From Methanolobus sp. WCC4 (GTDB taxonomy: Archaea; Halobacteriota; Methanosarcinia; Methanosarcinales; Methanosarcinaceae), in the NCBI RefSeq assembly GCF_038022665.1, contig NZ_CP150629.1:1036480-1100479 (forward strand): a DNA stretch of 64,000 nucleotides. Direction: 5' to 3'. The first letter of the stretch is position 1, and every line of letters begins with the position of its first letter. Below the pieces are notes generated by a model. The model worked only from the letters and a program-made list of their open reading frames with translations, was not told where the DNA came from and made no database searches. This document shows, piece by piece, positions 8,015 through 16,782 of the stretch. The translations under genes were made by a program, and so were the position numbers.

Positions 8015-9176
8015 ATTCTGCCACACCTCTGCACATTAGATATATTGCGGCATACTCCGGTACTTCCTGTATGCCTTCCTCCACAAAGAGGTCCTTTCCT
8101 TTCATTTGAACTGCAAACGGTTTTATCACTTTTATTTTTACCGACTTGTCACCAAAGACCACCGCATCGTTAAGCGGTTCGAAGTTCTCAAGTTCATCTA
8201 TTGACAGGGCTGTGACCTTCATCCCGGATTTACCATGGAGGGAACCCGGCAGACGTATGAGACGCTTGATATCGGCAGTTACGGGTTCATCGACACATGC
8301 AGCCATCTGTTCCACGCCCTGTTTGACGATGGTCTCCAGTATGTCCTTCTTTATGCCGCCAAGTGCATCCATCCTGCCTTTTTTAAGGCTGTTGACCCTG
8401 GATTCATCTTTGAATGTCTCTACAAGTTTCTCAGCAGTGGTCTTGCCTATTCCTTTGAATCCTGTCAGTATCTTCACAGCATCATCATCTGTGGCGAGTT
8501 TTGTCAGGTATGATATAAGATAGCGGTTTATCCTGCCTCCCCATCCACCGTCATCCTCGGACGGGAACACTGCCATCTTTGCATTCTCTGCTCCGGCATC
8601 TCCTGATATCTCCCTTTTGGAGAATAGCTTTTCCAGATTCAGACCCTTGGAGCTTACGTAGTCAACGATCTCCCTTCTCTCAGCACTTCCAAGTGAGAGC
8701 ACGGATTCCTCACTGATATGGAAGTGGTATCCTCTTCCGCCTGAGAATACCGCATGGACCTGACTTTCATTGAATCCGAAATCATCTATCAGGAACTCAA
8801 GGAGTTTCAATGTCTCTCTCTTACCTTTCTCAAGCATGTCTGCATAGGAGTTGATATCTCCCGGCAGGTGGTCGGAGTCAATGTCGAATATGAGGTCAGC
8901 TTTCTGCCAGTTCTTCTCTTTCATCTTGGGAGCACCGGGATACTCGTAATATGCCACAGAATAATATGCATGTGCCGGACCTATGCCGCTCAGGTAATCA
9001 TGGAGCTCACCTTCGGAACCGAAGGCACGGTGTCTTTTCATGAAAGTATCCTGACCGCTGGTAAACTCGATGAATCCCCATTCCCTTGATGTGAATTCCG
9101 GTGGGAGCCTTATGTCTGCTGTGGCATAGTATTTCTGGAATGCCGATACCACGTATCGTCGCGTACTCTCGTTCAT
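8001..9176 (-). CDS. priS: DNA primase, small catalytic subunit PriS
   Basis: 391 aa from ATG at 9176 (MNESTRRYVVSAFQKYYATA), the usual N-terminus and length for archaeal PriS. A longer frame reaches 9317 but would run into the divergent rqcH promoter and start. The metal-binding DID motif is in IFDIDSDHLP (about 100), with the primase SGGRGYHFHI motif near 150 and a conserved basic segment RLIRLPGSLHGK near 325. PriS makes RNA/DNA primers with PriL, which is not in this window. Its 3' end overlaps the GINS gene, a pairing common in Euryarchaea. Confidence 0.93.
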   Translation of the reverse strand: MNESTRRYVVSAFQKYYATADIRLPPEFTSREWGFIEFTSGQDTFMKRHRAFGSEGELHDYLSGIGPAHAYYSVAYYEYPGAPKMKEKNWQKADLIFDIDSDHLPGDINSYADMLEKGKRETLKLLEFLIDDFGFNESQVHAVFSGGRGYHFHISEESVLSLGSAERREIVDYVSSKGLNLEKLFSKREISGDAGAENAKMAVFPSEDDGGWGGRINRYLISYLTKLATDDDAVKILTGFKGIGKTTAEKLVETFKDESRVNSLKKGRMDALGGIKKDILETIVKQGVEQMAACVDEPVTADIKRLIRLPGSLHGKSGMKVTALSIDELENFEPLNDAVVFGDKSVKIKVIKPFAVQMKGKDLFVEEGIQEVPEYAAIYLMCRGVAEYGSH

Positions 9177-9274
9177 CTGCTGCCTGTATCTCCTGTATGG
9201 ATCAAGATATCTGCTACTAGATCGGCCTGATCCGTCATAAACCTTATAGTCACCATCTGCATTATAATCCCCGC

Positions 9275-11269
9275 ATGAAGAAAGAAATGACAAGTGCTGA
9301 TGTAGCTGCCCTTGCATTTGAGCTCAGCTCCGGCGATACATCTATAATAGATGCCAAGATCGCAAAGATATACCAGCCTGCAGATGACGAGATCAGGATA
9401 AACCTCTTCGTTTACAACAAAGGAAGGGATAATCTGGTCATCGAGGCAGGGAAGCGAGCCCACATGAGCCAGCACCTGCGTCCAAGTCCTAAACTCCCTC
9501 AGTCGTTCCCTATGATGCTGAGGAAGCACATAATGGCAGGACGCATCACATTTGTCAAACAGTATGATTTTGACAGGATCCTTGAGATCGGTATTGTCCG
9601 TGGTGGTGTGGATACGGTCCTTGTGATCGAACTGTTCTCGCCTGGCAATATAGTTCTCCTGGATTCCGAGAGGAAAATAATACTCCCTATGAAACCAGTC
9701 ACCTTCAAGGGCAGAAGGGTACGCAGTGGTGAGGTATACCAGTATCCTGAGGCACAGATAAGTCCTGTGGATGCAGGTGTTGAGGACCTTCAGGAAGTGT
9801 TCTCCGGCTCAGATGCTGACGTTGTCAGGACCATCGCTACAAGGTTCAATCTCGGTGGTGTGCTTGCAGAAGAGGTATGCGCAAGGTCCGGTGTAAATAA
9901 AGCGGAACCTACAAAGGATGTTGGTCCGGAAGCCATTGGATCTATAATTACATCTTTGAAGGATGTATTCACACCTCTTCTTTCAGGTGACCTGAAACCC
10001 TGTGTTGTCAAAAAGGATGTCAAAGGTGAGATGCAACCGTTCGATGTGCAACCCTTTGAGCTTGCTATCTATAAGGACAATGAGAAAAGCCCATTCCCAA
10101 CATTCAATGCCGCTCTGGACGAGTTCTTCGGAAAGAAGGCAGCAGAGTCTGTTCAGGAACAGGTGACAGCTGTCAAGAAAGAAAAAGTGAACGTATTTGA
10201 ACGTCGTCTTCAGAAACAGGAAGATGCGATAAAGAAGTTCACAAAGGATGCTGAGAAGCATACCCTTGTTGCTGAAAGTATCTATGCGAACTATGTTGAG
10301 ATAGAGCAGATAGTAGGTGTCCTGCTTCAGGCTCGTGATAAAGGCTATTCATGGGATGAGATCCGTTCCATTATCAAAAAGGCGAAGGAATCGGTCCCCG
10401 CTGCAAAGTGGATAGTCAGTATAGATTCAGCAGCAGGTAATATCGTTCTTGACCTTGATGGAACGAAGGCCACGGTTGATATCAAACTCACCGTTCCGCA
10501 GAATGCCCAGATATATTATGATAAGGCCAAGAAGCTCACAAAGAAGAAGGACGGAGCACTCAAGGCTATCGAGGACACGAAACTTGCCATGCAGAAGAAG
10601 GAGAAGAAGGCATCTGGCAGGAGAAAGGTCAGTACCAAGAAGTACTGGTATGAGCGTTTCAGATGGTTCACATCCTCGGATGGTTTCCTTGTGGTGGCAG
10701 GAAGGGATGCGGATACCAACGAGGAGATCGTTAAGAAATACATGGAAAAGCGCGATATAGTGTTCCATACCCAGGTTCCCGGAGCTCCTATCACGGTTAT
10801 CAAGACCATGGGTAAGGAAGTGCCGGAGCAGACATTACAGGAAACAGCGCAGTTCGTGGTCTCGTATTCAAGTGTCTGGAAATCCGGGCAGTTCAGCGGT
10901 GACTGTTACTGGATAAAGCCGGAACAGGTATCAAAGACCCCTGAATCCGGTGAGTTCCTCAAAAAAGGTTCCTTTGTTATCCGTGGCGAACGTACTTATT
11001 TCAGGGATGTAGAGGTCGGTGCGGCAGTGGCTCTTGAGCTTGAAGGCAATACTCGTGTCATAGGTGGTCCGCTGTCGGCGGTAAGCAAATCCGGGCAACA
11101 TGTTGTAGAGGTTGTTCCGGGTAAGTTCAACCAGAACGACATAGCGAAAAAGATATACAAAATATACGTCGATAAGTTAGGGGAGCCAAATTTCGTAAAG
11201 CAGATAGCTTCTCCTGATAAGATCGCTATGATGCTTCCACCGGGTGAATCCGATATAAAGGTTCAGTGA
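9275..11269 (+). CDS. rqcH: Ribosome-rescue factor RqcH / NEMF (Rqc2 homologue)
   Basis: 664 aa, the normal size for the family. It has an NFACT-N domain (about 1-200), a helix-hairpin-helix region, a long coiled coil (about 300-440), and the NFACT-R (DUF814) domain at about 445-560, recognised by KYWYERFRWFTSSDGFLVVAGRDA-type sequence. The family binds the large ribosomal subunit that still carries peptidyl-tRNA and, in bacteria and yeast, directs C-terminal tailing. The older name is fibronectin-binding protein-like. Start is the ATG at 9275, 98 bp from the divergent priS start. The next gene, 53 bp downstream, is pelota, another factor for stalled ribosomes. Confidence 0.93.
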   Translation: MKKEMTSADVAALAFELSSGDTSIIDAKIAKIYQPADDEIRINLFVYNKGRDNLVIEAGKRAHMSQHLRPSPKLPQSFPMMLRKHIMAGRITFVKQYDFDRILEIGIVRGGVDTVLVIELFSPGNIVLLDSERKIILPMKPVTFKGRRVRSGEVYQYPEAQISPVDAGVEDLQEVFSGSDADVVRTIATRFNLGGVLAEEVCARSGVNKAEPTKDVGPEAIGSIITSLKDVFTPLLSGDLKPCVVKKDVKGEMQPFDVQPFELAIYKDNEKSPFPTFNAALDEFFGKKAAESVQEQVTAVKKEKVNVFERRLQKQEDAIKKFTKDAEKHTLVAESIYANYVEIEQIVGVLLQARDKGYSWDEIRSIIKKAKESVPAAKWIVSIDSAAGNIVLDLDGTKATVDIKLTVPQNAQIYYDKAKKLTKKKDGALKAIEDTKLAMQKKEKKASGRRKVSTKKYWYERFRWFTSSDGFLVVAGRDADTNEEIVKKYMEKRDIVFHTQVPGAPITVIKTMGKEVPEQTLQETAQFVVSYSSVWKSGQFSGDCYWIKPEQVSKTPESGEFLKKGSFVIRGERTYFRDVEVGAAVALELEGNTRVIGGPLSAVSKSGQHVVEVVPGKFNQNDIAKKIYKIYVDKLGEPNFVKQIASPDKIAMMLPPGESDIKVQ

Positions 11270-11322
11270 ACTGGCAGGAATGTATTGCAGTATCTACTAT
11301 TATAGCGTTATATGGTGTTACA

Positions 11323-12363
11323 ATGAGGGTCACAAAAAGGAATCTGAGAGGCAGAGAAGGTGAGATCACATTAGTGCCGGAAACACTTGATGACCTGTGG
11401 CACCTGAAATATATCATAGAGAAGGGTGACCTTGTATTCGCCCTGACAAAAAGAAAGGCGGATTCTGCGTCAGATAAGCTCCGTCCTGAGAAGGCCGAGA
11501 AGAAGACCGTGAGGCTCGGTGTCAGGATAGAGGAGATGGAATTCCATAAATTCTCCAATCGTCTGAGATTGCATGGGCTCATAGAACAGGGAATGGATGT
11601 CGGTCATTATCATACCTTCAACGTAGAGGAAGGACTTGACATCTCTATAATCAAGACCTGGAAGAAGGACCAGCTTGAGCGTATCGACGAGGCTGAGAAA
11701 AGTTCTAAGCGTCCGAAGGTAGTTATAGTTGCCATAGAAGAAGGGGATGCGGATATAGGTCTTGTGCGTCATTATGGTATTGAGACATATTCCCATATCA
11801 ACCAGTCCTCAGGAAAAGGTGAGGGCACACTCAGGGAGACATTCTTCGAGGAGATACTGGGACAGCTCATTCATGCAGCATCCGAATCAGAATCAATTGT
11901 TATTGCAGGTCCGGGATTCACAAAGGATGACTTTGTTAAGTATCTCCGATCAAAAGAGCCTGACCTTGCCTCAAGGATGATCACTGAGGACACATCCTCT
12001 GTTGGCATGTCCGGTTTTCAGGAAGTTCTCAGACGCGGGGCAGTCGACCGCATCATGGAAGAGTCACGCATAGCCCGTGAATCCCGTTTGATGGACGACC
12101 TGCTCAAAGAGATATCTACGGATGGAAAGGTGGCTTATGGGCTGGAAGAGGTAAAGATCGCTCTGGATTATGGCTCGATAGACACTCTCCTTGTGGCGGA
12201 CGAGTTGCTGAGGGTAGAACGAGAAAAGGGCAGCATCGACTCATTTTTACGAAATGTTGAGAACAATCAGGGAAAGATAGTTGTGTTCAGTACGATATTC
12301 GAGCCGGGACAGAAACTTCTTGCGCTGGGTGGCATTGCTGCACTTCTACGCTTCAAGATATGA
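11323..12363 (+). CDS. pelA: mRNA surveillance protein Pelota (Dom34)
   Basis: 346 aa from ATG at 11323 (MRVTKRNLRGREGEITLVPE), which matches the normal Pelota N-terminus; an upstream GTG in frame at 11266 would add 19 atypical residues. The N-terminal Sm-like domain (about 1-125) holds LVPETLDDLWHLKYII. The central domain (about 130-260) resembles eRF1 domain 2 but lacks GGQ, as expected. The C-terminal domain runs about 260-346. Pelota with aABCE1 splits stalled ribosomes. It follows rqcH directly, so rescue and quality control appear to be co-expressed. Confidence 0.95.
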   Translation: MRVTKRNLRGREGEITLVPETLDDLWHLKYIIEKGDLVFALTKRKADSASDKLRPEKAEKKTVRLGVRIEEMEFHKFSNRLRLHGLIEQGMDVGHYHTFNVEEGLDISIIKTWKKDQLERIDEAEKSSKRPKVVIVAIEEGDADIGLVRHYGIETYSHINQSSGKGEGTLRETFFEEILGQLIHAASESESIVIAGPGFTKDDFVKYLRSKEPDLASRMITEDTSSVGMSGFQEVLRRGAVDRIMEESRIARESRLMDDLLKEISTDGKVAYGLEEVKIALDYGSIDTLLVADELLRVEREKGSIDSFLRNVENNQGKIVVFSTIFEPGQKLLALGGIAALLRFKI

Positions 12364-12866
12364 TCCTTCTTTATTTTGCTTCTGTTCCATATGCATTATA
12401 TCTATTAATAAAACCTTAATTAATCCTCTACCTCATATAAAAACATTATGGTGCGGTTGTGTGTGATTTGTGGCACTAGTACAAAACACCTTCGATTCTG
12501 CTATATATATTTTTACAGTCATGATTAATTAACATCTAATAGGTTCTTTTTAGTGTTTTAACAGAAAATAATACTTTAGATTACTTTATATTGGCTTTAA
12601 ACCTCTAAAAAAGGAGTATTTCCACATATTATCTAATTTTTCCCTTATTCTATTTTATCATAAACAAAAATGATATATACTTCTACTTTAAAGTCCTTAT
12701 CTGGAGGTGAAATAGGTAACTCTTGGAGGTATACAAGCAGTTACATATTTACAAGAATTGATGGAAAATATTTACTGACGTTTTTTTTAAGTCAGATATA
12801 AACAATTATGACTATGTAAATTGTTTAATAATTATACTATGATTTATCTTAGGGAAGTGATAAACT
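12364..12866. other. 500-bp AT-rich intergenic region
   Basis: No protein gene is visible. It carries the pelota 3' region with T-rich runs, several TATA-like stretches, a CTGAC / GTCAG hairpin with a T8 loop (12775-12795) and an 8-bp inverted repeat next to a TATA-like element just before the acetate-transporter gene. A GGAGGTGA sequence near 12702 is followed by a stop after two codons, so it is not a gene start. Confidence 0.5.
12800..12826. promoter_or_regulatory. 8-bp inverted repeat overlapping a TATA-like box
   Basis: AAACAATT (12800-12807) is mirrored by AATTGTTT (12819-12826) with an 11-nt spacer. The left arm overlaps ATATAAAC, a plausible TATA box 65-70 bp before the transporter ATG at 12867. 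A regulator bound here would block TBP, so it is a candidate operator. Confidence 0.35.
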
Positions 12867-13439
12867 ATGGAAGGAGAACTCGTACTTAAAGACATGTCAG
12901 CAGCAAGCCCAGCAGCAGTAGGTTTCTATGGTCTTGGTTTTGCAGCTACATTTGCAGGACTTTTAAACATGGGCATGTTCTCAGATGCCCTTATGGTAAT
13001 CGCAATGGCAATAACACTTGGTGGAATTGCAGAAATAATTGCAGGTTTGCAGCTCTGGTCCAAAGGTGACACATTCGGTGCAAGCGCATTCACAATATTT
13101 GGTCTCTGGTGGATAGCATTCGCATACATCAACCTTGCTCCAGCAGGAATCTTCAGTGCACCAATGGAGGCAGCAAGCGCAACATCAATGGGATTCTTCA
13201 CACTTGTATGGGGTCTCATCGCAACAACACTTACAATTGCTACACTCAAGATCGGTCTGAAGATGCTTACAGTCGTCTTCGTAGTGCTCGACCTCACATT
13301 CTTCAGTCTCGCACTGGTATTCTTCGGAATGTTCCCACTTGCAATTGCAGGAGCAATAACCCTGATCACAGGTCTTGTAGCACTGTACATTGCAACTGCA
13401 CTGGTCTACGATTCAGTTGGCCTTAAATTGCCACTCTGA
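12867..13439 (+). CDS. Acetate uptake transporter family protein (GPR1/FUN34/YaaH)
   Basis: 190 aa with six hydrophobic segments and very few charged residues. The N-terminal SPAAVGFYGLGFAA (about 14-27) corresponds to the family signature NPAPLGL, and an internal FGLWWIAFAYIN segment (about 80-91) is also family-like. Family members move acetate or succinate with protons. A ribosome site (GGGAAGTGATAAACT) precedes the ATG. The gene is alone, with a long leader and a hairpin terminator, so it is probably strongly and separately regulated. Codon use is biased to a few codons, as in highly expressed genes. Whether it imports or exports acetate cannot be read from sequence. Confidence 0.85.
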   Translation: MEGELVLKDMSAASPAAVGFYGLGFAATFAGLLNMGMFSDALMVIAMAITLGGIAEIIAGLQLWSKGDTFGASAFTIFGLWWIAFAYINLAPAGIFSAPMEAASATSMGFFTLVWGLIATTLTIATLKIGLKMLTVVFVVLDLTFFSLALVFFGMFPLAIAGAITLITGLVALYIATALVYDSVGLKLPL

Positions 13440-13477
13440 GTTCAGGTAGCTAAAAACACACATAATAAATACAAAAT

Positions 13478-13519
13478 GGTCGGTAGTCTCTACCGATCTC
13501 ACCTCTATTTTTTATTTTT
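13478..13519 (+). terminator. Hairpin plus T-run after the acetate transporter
   Basis: A 9-bp stem (13478-13486 with 13490-13498, one G-T pair) and 3-nt loop are followed by T-rich DNA at 13508-13518. It lies about 40 bp after the transporter stop. Confidence 0.7.
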
Positions 13520-13652
13520 GATCTCTCTCAAATATCAGTTGATTTCTGTTTTACTGATATGAAAAGTATTGATATGATCAAATGCTGTCTGGAATCAAAA
13601 GGGTTTTGTGGATCGATCATGAAGTAGCCCTGAATGATACACTCTTTTGAAA

Positions 13653-14525
13653 TTAGTTAATACGAACTGCCCTTTCCGCAGATCCGATATACAGCAGTTC
13701 TTTTCCATCCATGTAGATGTGCATCACTCCGCCGGATTCTGAGACTGTTATTGCAATAGATACTGTATCTCTGGTGATCGCTGCTGCTGACACATGACGT
13801 CCGCCAAGTCCCTTGTCCACTTCAATGTCCCTTGCATCCACATCAAGATATCTGCCGGCAGCCTCTACCATTCCTTCTTCAGAGATGACGAAGACTCCGT
13901 CGAGTTGTGCGAATTCTTTGATGGATTCCCAGTTCTTCCTGTCAAGTATGTTCCTGTCATCATCCTGCTGACCTTTATAGGGATTGAGTATCATCTGGTG
14001 TGAGCGCATCATGACCTCTTCAACGTCACCAACTATGAACGCAGTTCCGATCTGTTTTCCTTCACGCCCTGTGCTGGATATGTCAAAAGCTACCTTCATG
14101 ACAGCTCTTAATAGCTCAACAGATATCCTTTCTTCACATTCCTTCAGCATTCTTACCATGTGATTCTCAGCAAGGTCATGGATCACAATGGCGTATGAGT
14201 CCTTGCTCTCTATTATCCCGACAATAGTGCCTTCTTCGACTTCGTTCATCATGAACTCGATGGCTGAGGCGTTCTCAACATGTTCTATCTTTCCGGCAGC
14301 CTGCTGGTTGAGCTTGTCAAGGGCTTCTTTTGATCTTTCTTCTTTTGTTTTGCTGCTTGCTACCAGATGGTCGATAAGATTCTTTTGTTTACGGCCCGCA
14401 AAATAGACAGGGATAGATGTATCTAGCTGGTCCTGATCAACATCCCCTGAGATTATTATAGCTTTCGATCGCAGTTCTTCTGCAATCCTTATAGCAGCGC
14501 TGACAACTACTTTTGAACTGTCCAG
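13653..14525 (-). CDS. dacZ: Diadenylate cyclase (DacZ type), probably non-AUG start
   Basis: The C-terminal half carries a DisA-N-like cyclase domain, with LDGVFVISEEG and the catalytic-loop segment GLGGRHVSAAAIT, so the protein should make c-di-AMP from two ATP. The first in-frame ATG (14252) would give 199 aa and cut off a well-formed N-terminal domain (VVVSAAIRIAEELRSKAIII ...), a pyruvate-kinase-C-like domain found in archaeal DacZ. The frame stays open to a TGA at 14535 but contains no ATG, GTG or TTG upstream of 14252. A CTG at 14525 sits just after GAGGGG, a good ribosome site, giving 290 aa. The start is inference: CTG initiation, or a sequence error near 14530. c-di-AMP in archaea is tied to osmotic control. 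Confidence 0.82.
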   Translation of the reverse strand: MDSSKVVVSAAIRIAEELRSKAIIISGDVDQDQLDTSIPVYFAGRKQKNLIDHLVASSKTKEERSKEALDKLNQQAAGKIEHVENASAIEFMMNEVEEGTIVGIIESKDSYAIVIHDLAENHMVRMLKECEERISVELLRAVMKVAFDISSTGREGKQIGTAFIVGDVEEVMMRSHQMILNPYKGQQDDDRNILDRKNWESIKEFAQLDGVFVISEEGMVEAAGRYLDVDARDIEVDKGLGGRHVSAAAITRDTVSIAITVSESGGVMHIYMDGKELLYIGSAERAVRIN

Positions 14526-14661
14526 ATTATCCCCTCATTTCCATCGCAGCGATCAAACTACCTGATCATACTTATTATATACGTGTATTTTATAAATAAA
14601 CTTGCTCGGTAGCGATATTAATTTATGCCTCTAATATAAATGATAATTGGTGATAGGTTTG

Positions 14662-15204
14662 GTGAGAGCTTTTATTGCGGTGGATCTCCCTCAGGAGTTC
14701 AATGATAAGGTTGCCGATGTACAGTCAAAGTTCAATGATTTCAAATTCAAATTCGTAGATCCCGGTATAGTTCATATTACTGTGAGATTCCTGGGAGATG
14801 TCCCGGATGATAAGATACCTGATATATCCAGAGCCCTTGATTCTGTGAAGTGTGAACCTTTCGAGGCTCATGTCAAAGGAGTCGGTGTTTTTCCAAAACC
14901 TAAATTCACAAAGGTCATATGGCTGGGATGTGAAGGGAATTTCGATAAACTTTATGAGTCTGTGACAGATTCCCTGTCTTCTTTTGAGTTCGAGCCGAAC
15001 CTTCACAGGTTCAGCGCGCATGCAACCCTTGCAAGGGTAAAATATCTCCCCCGGAAGAAAAAAACAGAGTTCCTTGAGATTCTTGATGAATTGAAGGATG
15101 TCGATATAGGGGTGATGCAGGTAGATGCTGTTAAACTTAAAAAAAGTGTTCTGACCCCACAGGGTCCTCTATATGAGACCCTTCACGAGGTCAGTTTGAA
15201 ATAG
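14662..15204 (+). CDS. thpR: RNA 2',3'-cyclic phosphodiesterase (LigT/ThpR)
   Basis: 180 aa from GTG at 14662 (MRAFIAVDLPQEF), the family N-terminus, with GGTGAT just upstream. The two catalytic HxT motifs are HITV (about 38) and HATL (about 121), as in the 2H phosphoesterase fold. The enzyme hydrolyses 2',3'-cyclic phosphate on RNA to a 2'-phosphate, and family members can also ligate tRNA halves. The gene stands between the divergent dacZ and the convergent apbE. In some archaea it adjoins tRNA-processing genes such as the CCA enzyme; that is not the case here. Confidence 0.92.
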   Translation: MRAFIAVDLPQEFNDKVADVQSKFNDFKFKFVDPGIVHITVRFLGDVPDDKIPDISRALDSVKCEPFEAHVKGVGVFPKPKFTKVIWLGCEGNFDKLYESVTDSLSSFEFEPNLHRFSAHATLARVKYLPRKKKTEFLEILDELKDVDIGVMQVDAVKLKKSVLTPQGPLYETLHEVSLK

Positions 15205-15231
15205 GCCATGACCGGCCTGTTTCATTGGTCC

Positions 15232-16257
15232 CTATTGAGCATGATTCTCATAATTCGAATATCCGCTTGAACGCAGGATCCTTTTGTCTGTGGTTATCAG
15301 CAGACACTCTACTCCATCAAGCTCTTCTATCATCTCCATGCCCTCGTCCTCTCCAAGAACGAATACAGCGGTCGCAAGGGCATCTGCATCCATTGCAGTA
15401 TCTGCTATCACGGTTGCGCTGATGAGGTTCTGCGAGGAGTATCCGTTCCTTGGGTCAGCAATGTGCGAGACCTTTGCAGCATCACTGAAGTATCTCTCAT
15501 AGTTTCCGCTTGTGGCAACAGCCATGTCCCCGATATCCATGATGGATATGGCATCTTCATTTTTATCCGGGTTCTGTAGTCCTACTCTCCACAGGCTGCC
15601 ATCAGGTTTGGTACCTATGTATCTTCCATCTCCTCCGGCATTCACAAACCCGGAGCTTATGCCATCATCCATGATCGATCCGATCGCAAGGTCAACTGCA
15701 AATCCTTTGGCAACACCGCCCAGTGTGATCCTCATGCCCTCGCCAAGGCTTATACTATTGCCTTCTACAACGATGGCAGAGTGGTTCACCAGTTCGAGTG
15801 TTTCATTGATCTCTTCCGGGGTAGGATCCTGGTATGTCCCGCCGGGGCTGTACTTGCTTGCCCAGAGATCAAGTATCGGCTGTATGGATATGTCAAAGGC
15901 GCCATCGCTGACCTCTGAGTAATATTTGGAGCGGCTCACCACATAGACAAGTTCCGGGTCGGCATCGTGGATGGTACTCCGTTCATTGAGTAGGGCTATC
16001 TCACTTTCATTGTCATAATTGTTCATGACCTGGTCAACATAATGTATTTTTTCAAAGGCACGATCAATAACCTCTGAGGCATAGGTTTCATTGGGACTGG
16101 TCACTGATACAGTGACAGTTGTGTCCATCAGGCTTCTGGTTTGTGAGTAACTTTCGCCTTCTATGGGGCTGTCAGCGACAGGGTCTGAAACATGATCTAT
16201 CATGAATAATACTGTGAAAAACGCTATCAGTACAATGGCAACAGTTTTATACCTCAT
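15232..16257 (-). CDS. apbE: FAD:protein FMN transferase (ApbE)
   Basis: 341 aa with an N-terminal hydrophobic anchor or signal (about 5-22), so the catalytic part lies outside the membrane. ApbE motifs are present: LMDTTVTVSV (about 43), GGVAKGFAVDLA (about 178), NAGGDGRYIGTKPDG (about 202), and the metal-binding DADALATAVFVLG (about 292). It transfers FMN from FAD to a Thr in target proteins. The gene is divergent from the mmcA-rnf operon 111 bp away, and RnfG there has the acceptor motif, so RnfG is the likely substrate. Confidence 0.93.
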   Translation of the reverse strand: MRYKTVAIVLIAFFTVLFMIDHVSDPVADSPIEGESYSQTRSLMDTTVTVSVTSPNETYASEVIDRAFEKIHYVDQVMNNYDNESEIALLNERSTIHDADPELVYVVSRSKYYSEVSDGAFDISIQPILDLWASKYSPGGTYQDPTPEEINETLELVNHSAIVVEGNSISLGEGMRITLGGVAKGFAVDLAIGSIMDDGISSGFVNAGGDGRYIGTKPDGSLWRVGLQNPDKNEDAISIMDIGDMAVATSGNYERYFSDAAKVSHIADPRNGYSSQNLISATVIADTAMDADALATAVFVLGEDEGMEMIEELDGVECLLITTDKRILRSSGYSNYENHAQ

Positions 16258-16272
16258 GTTGTATGAAAAGAT

Positions 16273-16293
16273 ATAACTAAATATTAAAGTTAT
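16273..16293. promoter_or_regulatory. Inverted repeat between apbE and the rnf operon
   Basis: ATAACT (16273-16278) and AGTTAT (16288-16293) flank a 9-nt AT-only spacer resembling a TATA element. It is 16 bp from the apbE start and about 75 bp before the first gene of the rnf operon. It may be a shared operator or simply two back-to-back TATA boxes. Confidence 0.3.
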
Positions 16294-16368
16294 GTACCAT
16301 GGATGAGACGGAAGGTAATTTCCTTCTGTTTTCGTTATTATTTGTATTTATCTGAAGGAAGTAGTAGA

Positions 16369-16773
16369 ATGAGCAATCCCAGCACAGGTTCAGGTACGGG
16401 AACAAGTTCAAGCAAGGATAAGTACCTTGTAGTCGCCCTTCATCAACTAATGGAAGAGTACGGTTGGAGAGGTATAGAGAAACACTTTGGTTTTGTGAAA
16501 CATCATATCATTTACGTAAAACCGGGTTCATCTCTTGACAAGATCGAGCTTAAAGCGAATGTACTTGGCAATCATATGGATGTTGACTTTTTCGGGATCA
16601 CTCCGCAAAAGGGGCTCCTTGATAAGGTCTTTGATTTTAATGTACGTGTAGTGCGCAAGTCTTTCGAGATCGACAAATATGTTTCGAAGGATATGAAGAT
16701 AACAAATGAGCAGGACCTGAGGAACAATATCATCGTTGTTGTCAGACAGCTTGAAGAAGTCGTGGAGAAGTGA
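16369..16773 (+). CDS. Uncharacterised 134-aa protein at the head of the rnf operon
   Basis: I do not recognise a domain. ATG at 16369 is preceded by GAAGGA. The first 15 residues are a Ser/Gly/Thr-rich tail; the rest reads as a compact soluble alpha/beta protein (KYLVVALHQLMEEYGWRGIE; later FDFNVRVVRKSFEIDKYV; C-terminal helix VVVRQLEEVVEK). There is no signal peptide, membrane segment or cysteine, so it probably is not a redox carrier and stays in the cytoplasm. It ends 9 bp before mmcA, in the same operon as Rnf. A role in assembly or regulation of that complex is possible but unproven. Confidence 0.75.
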   Translation: MSNPSTGSGTGTSSSKDKYLVVALHQLMEEYGWRGIEKHFGFVKHHIIYVKPGSSLDKIELKANVLGNHMDVDFFGITPQKGLLDKVFDFNVRVVRKSFEIDKYVSKDMKITNEQDLRNNIIVVVRQLEEVVEK

Positions 16774-16782
16774 GGAGATAGC

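Noticed and set aside
9177-9317. N-terminal extension of PriS to 9317
   Set aside because: It would cross the divergent rqcH start, has no homologous look, and MNESTRRYVVSAFQKYYA at 9176 is the standard beginning.
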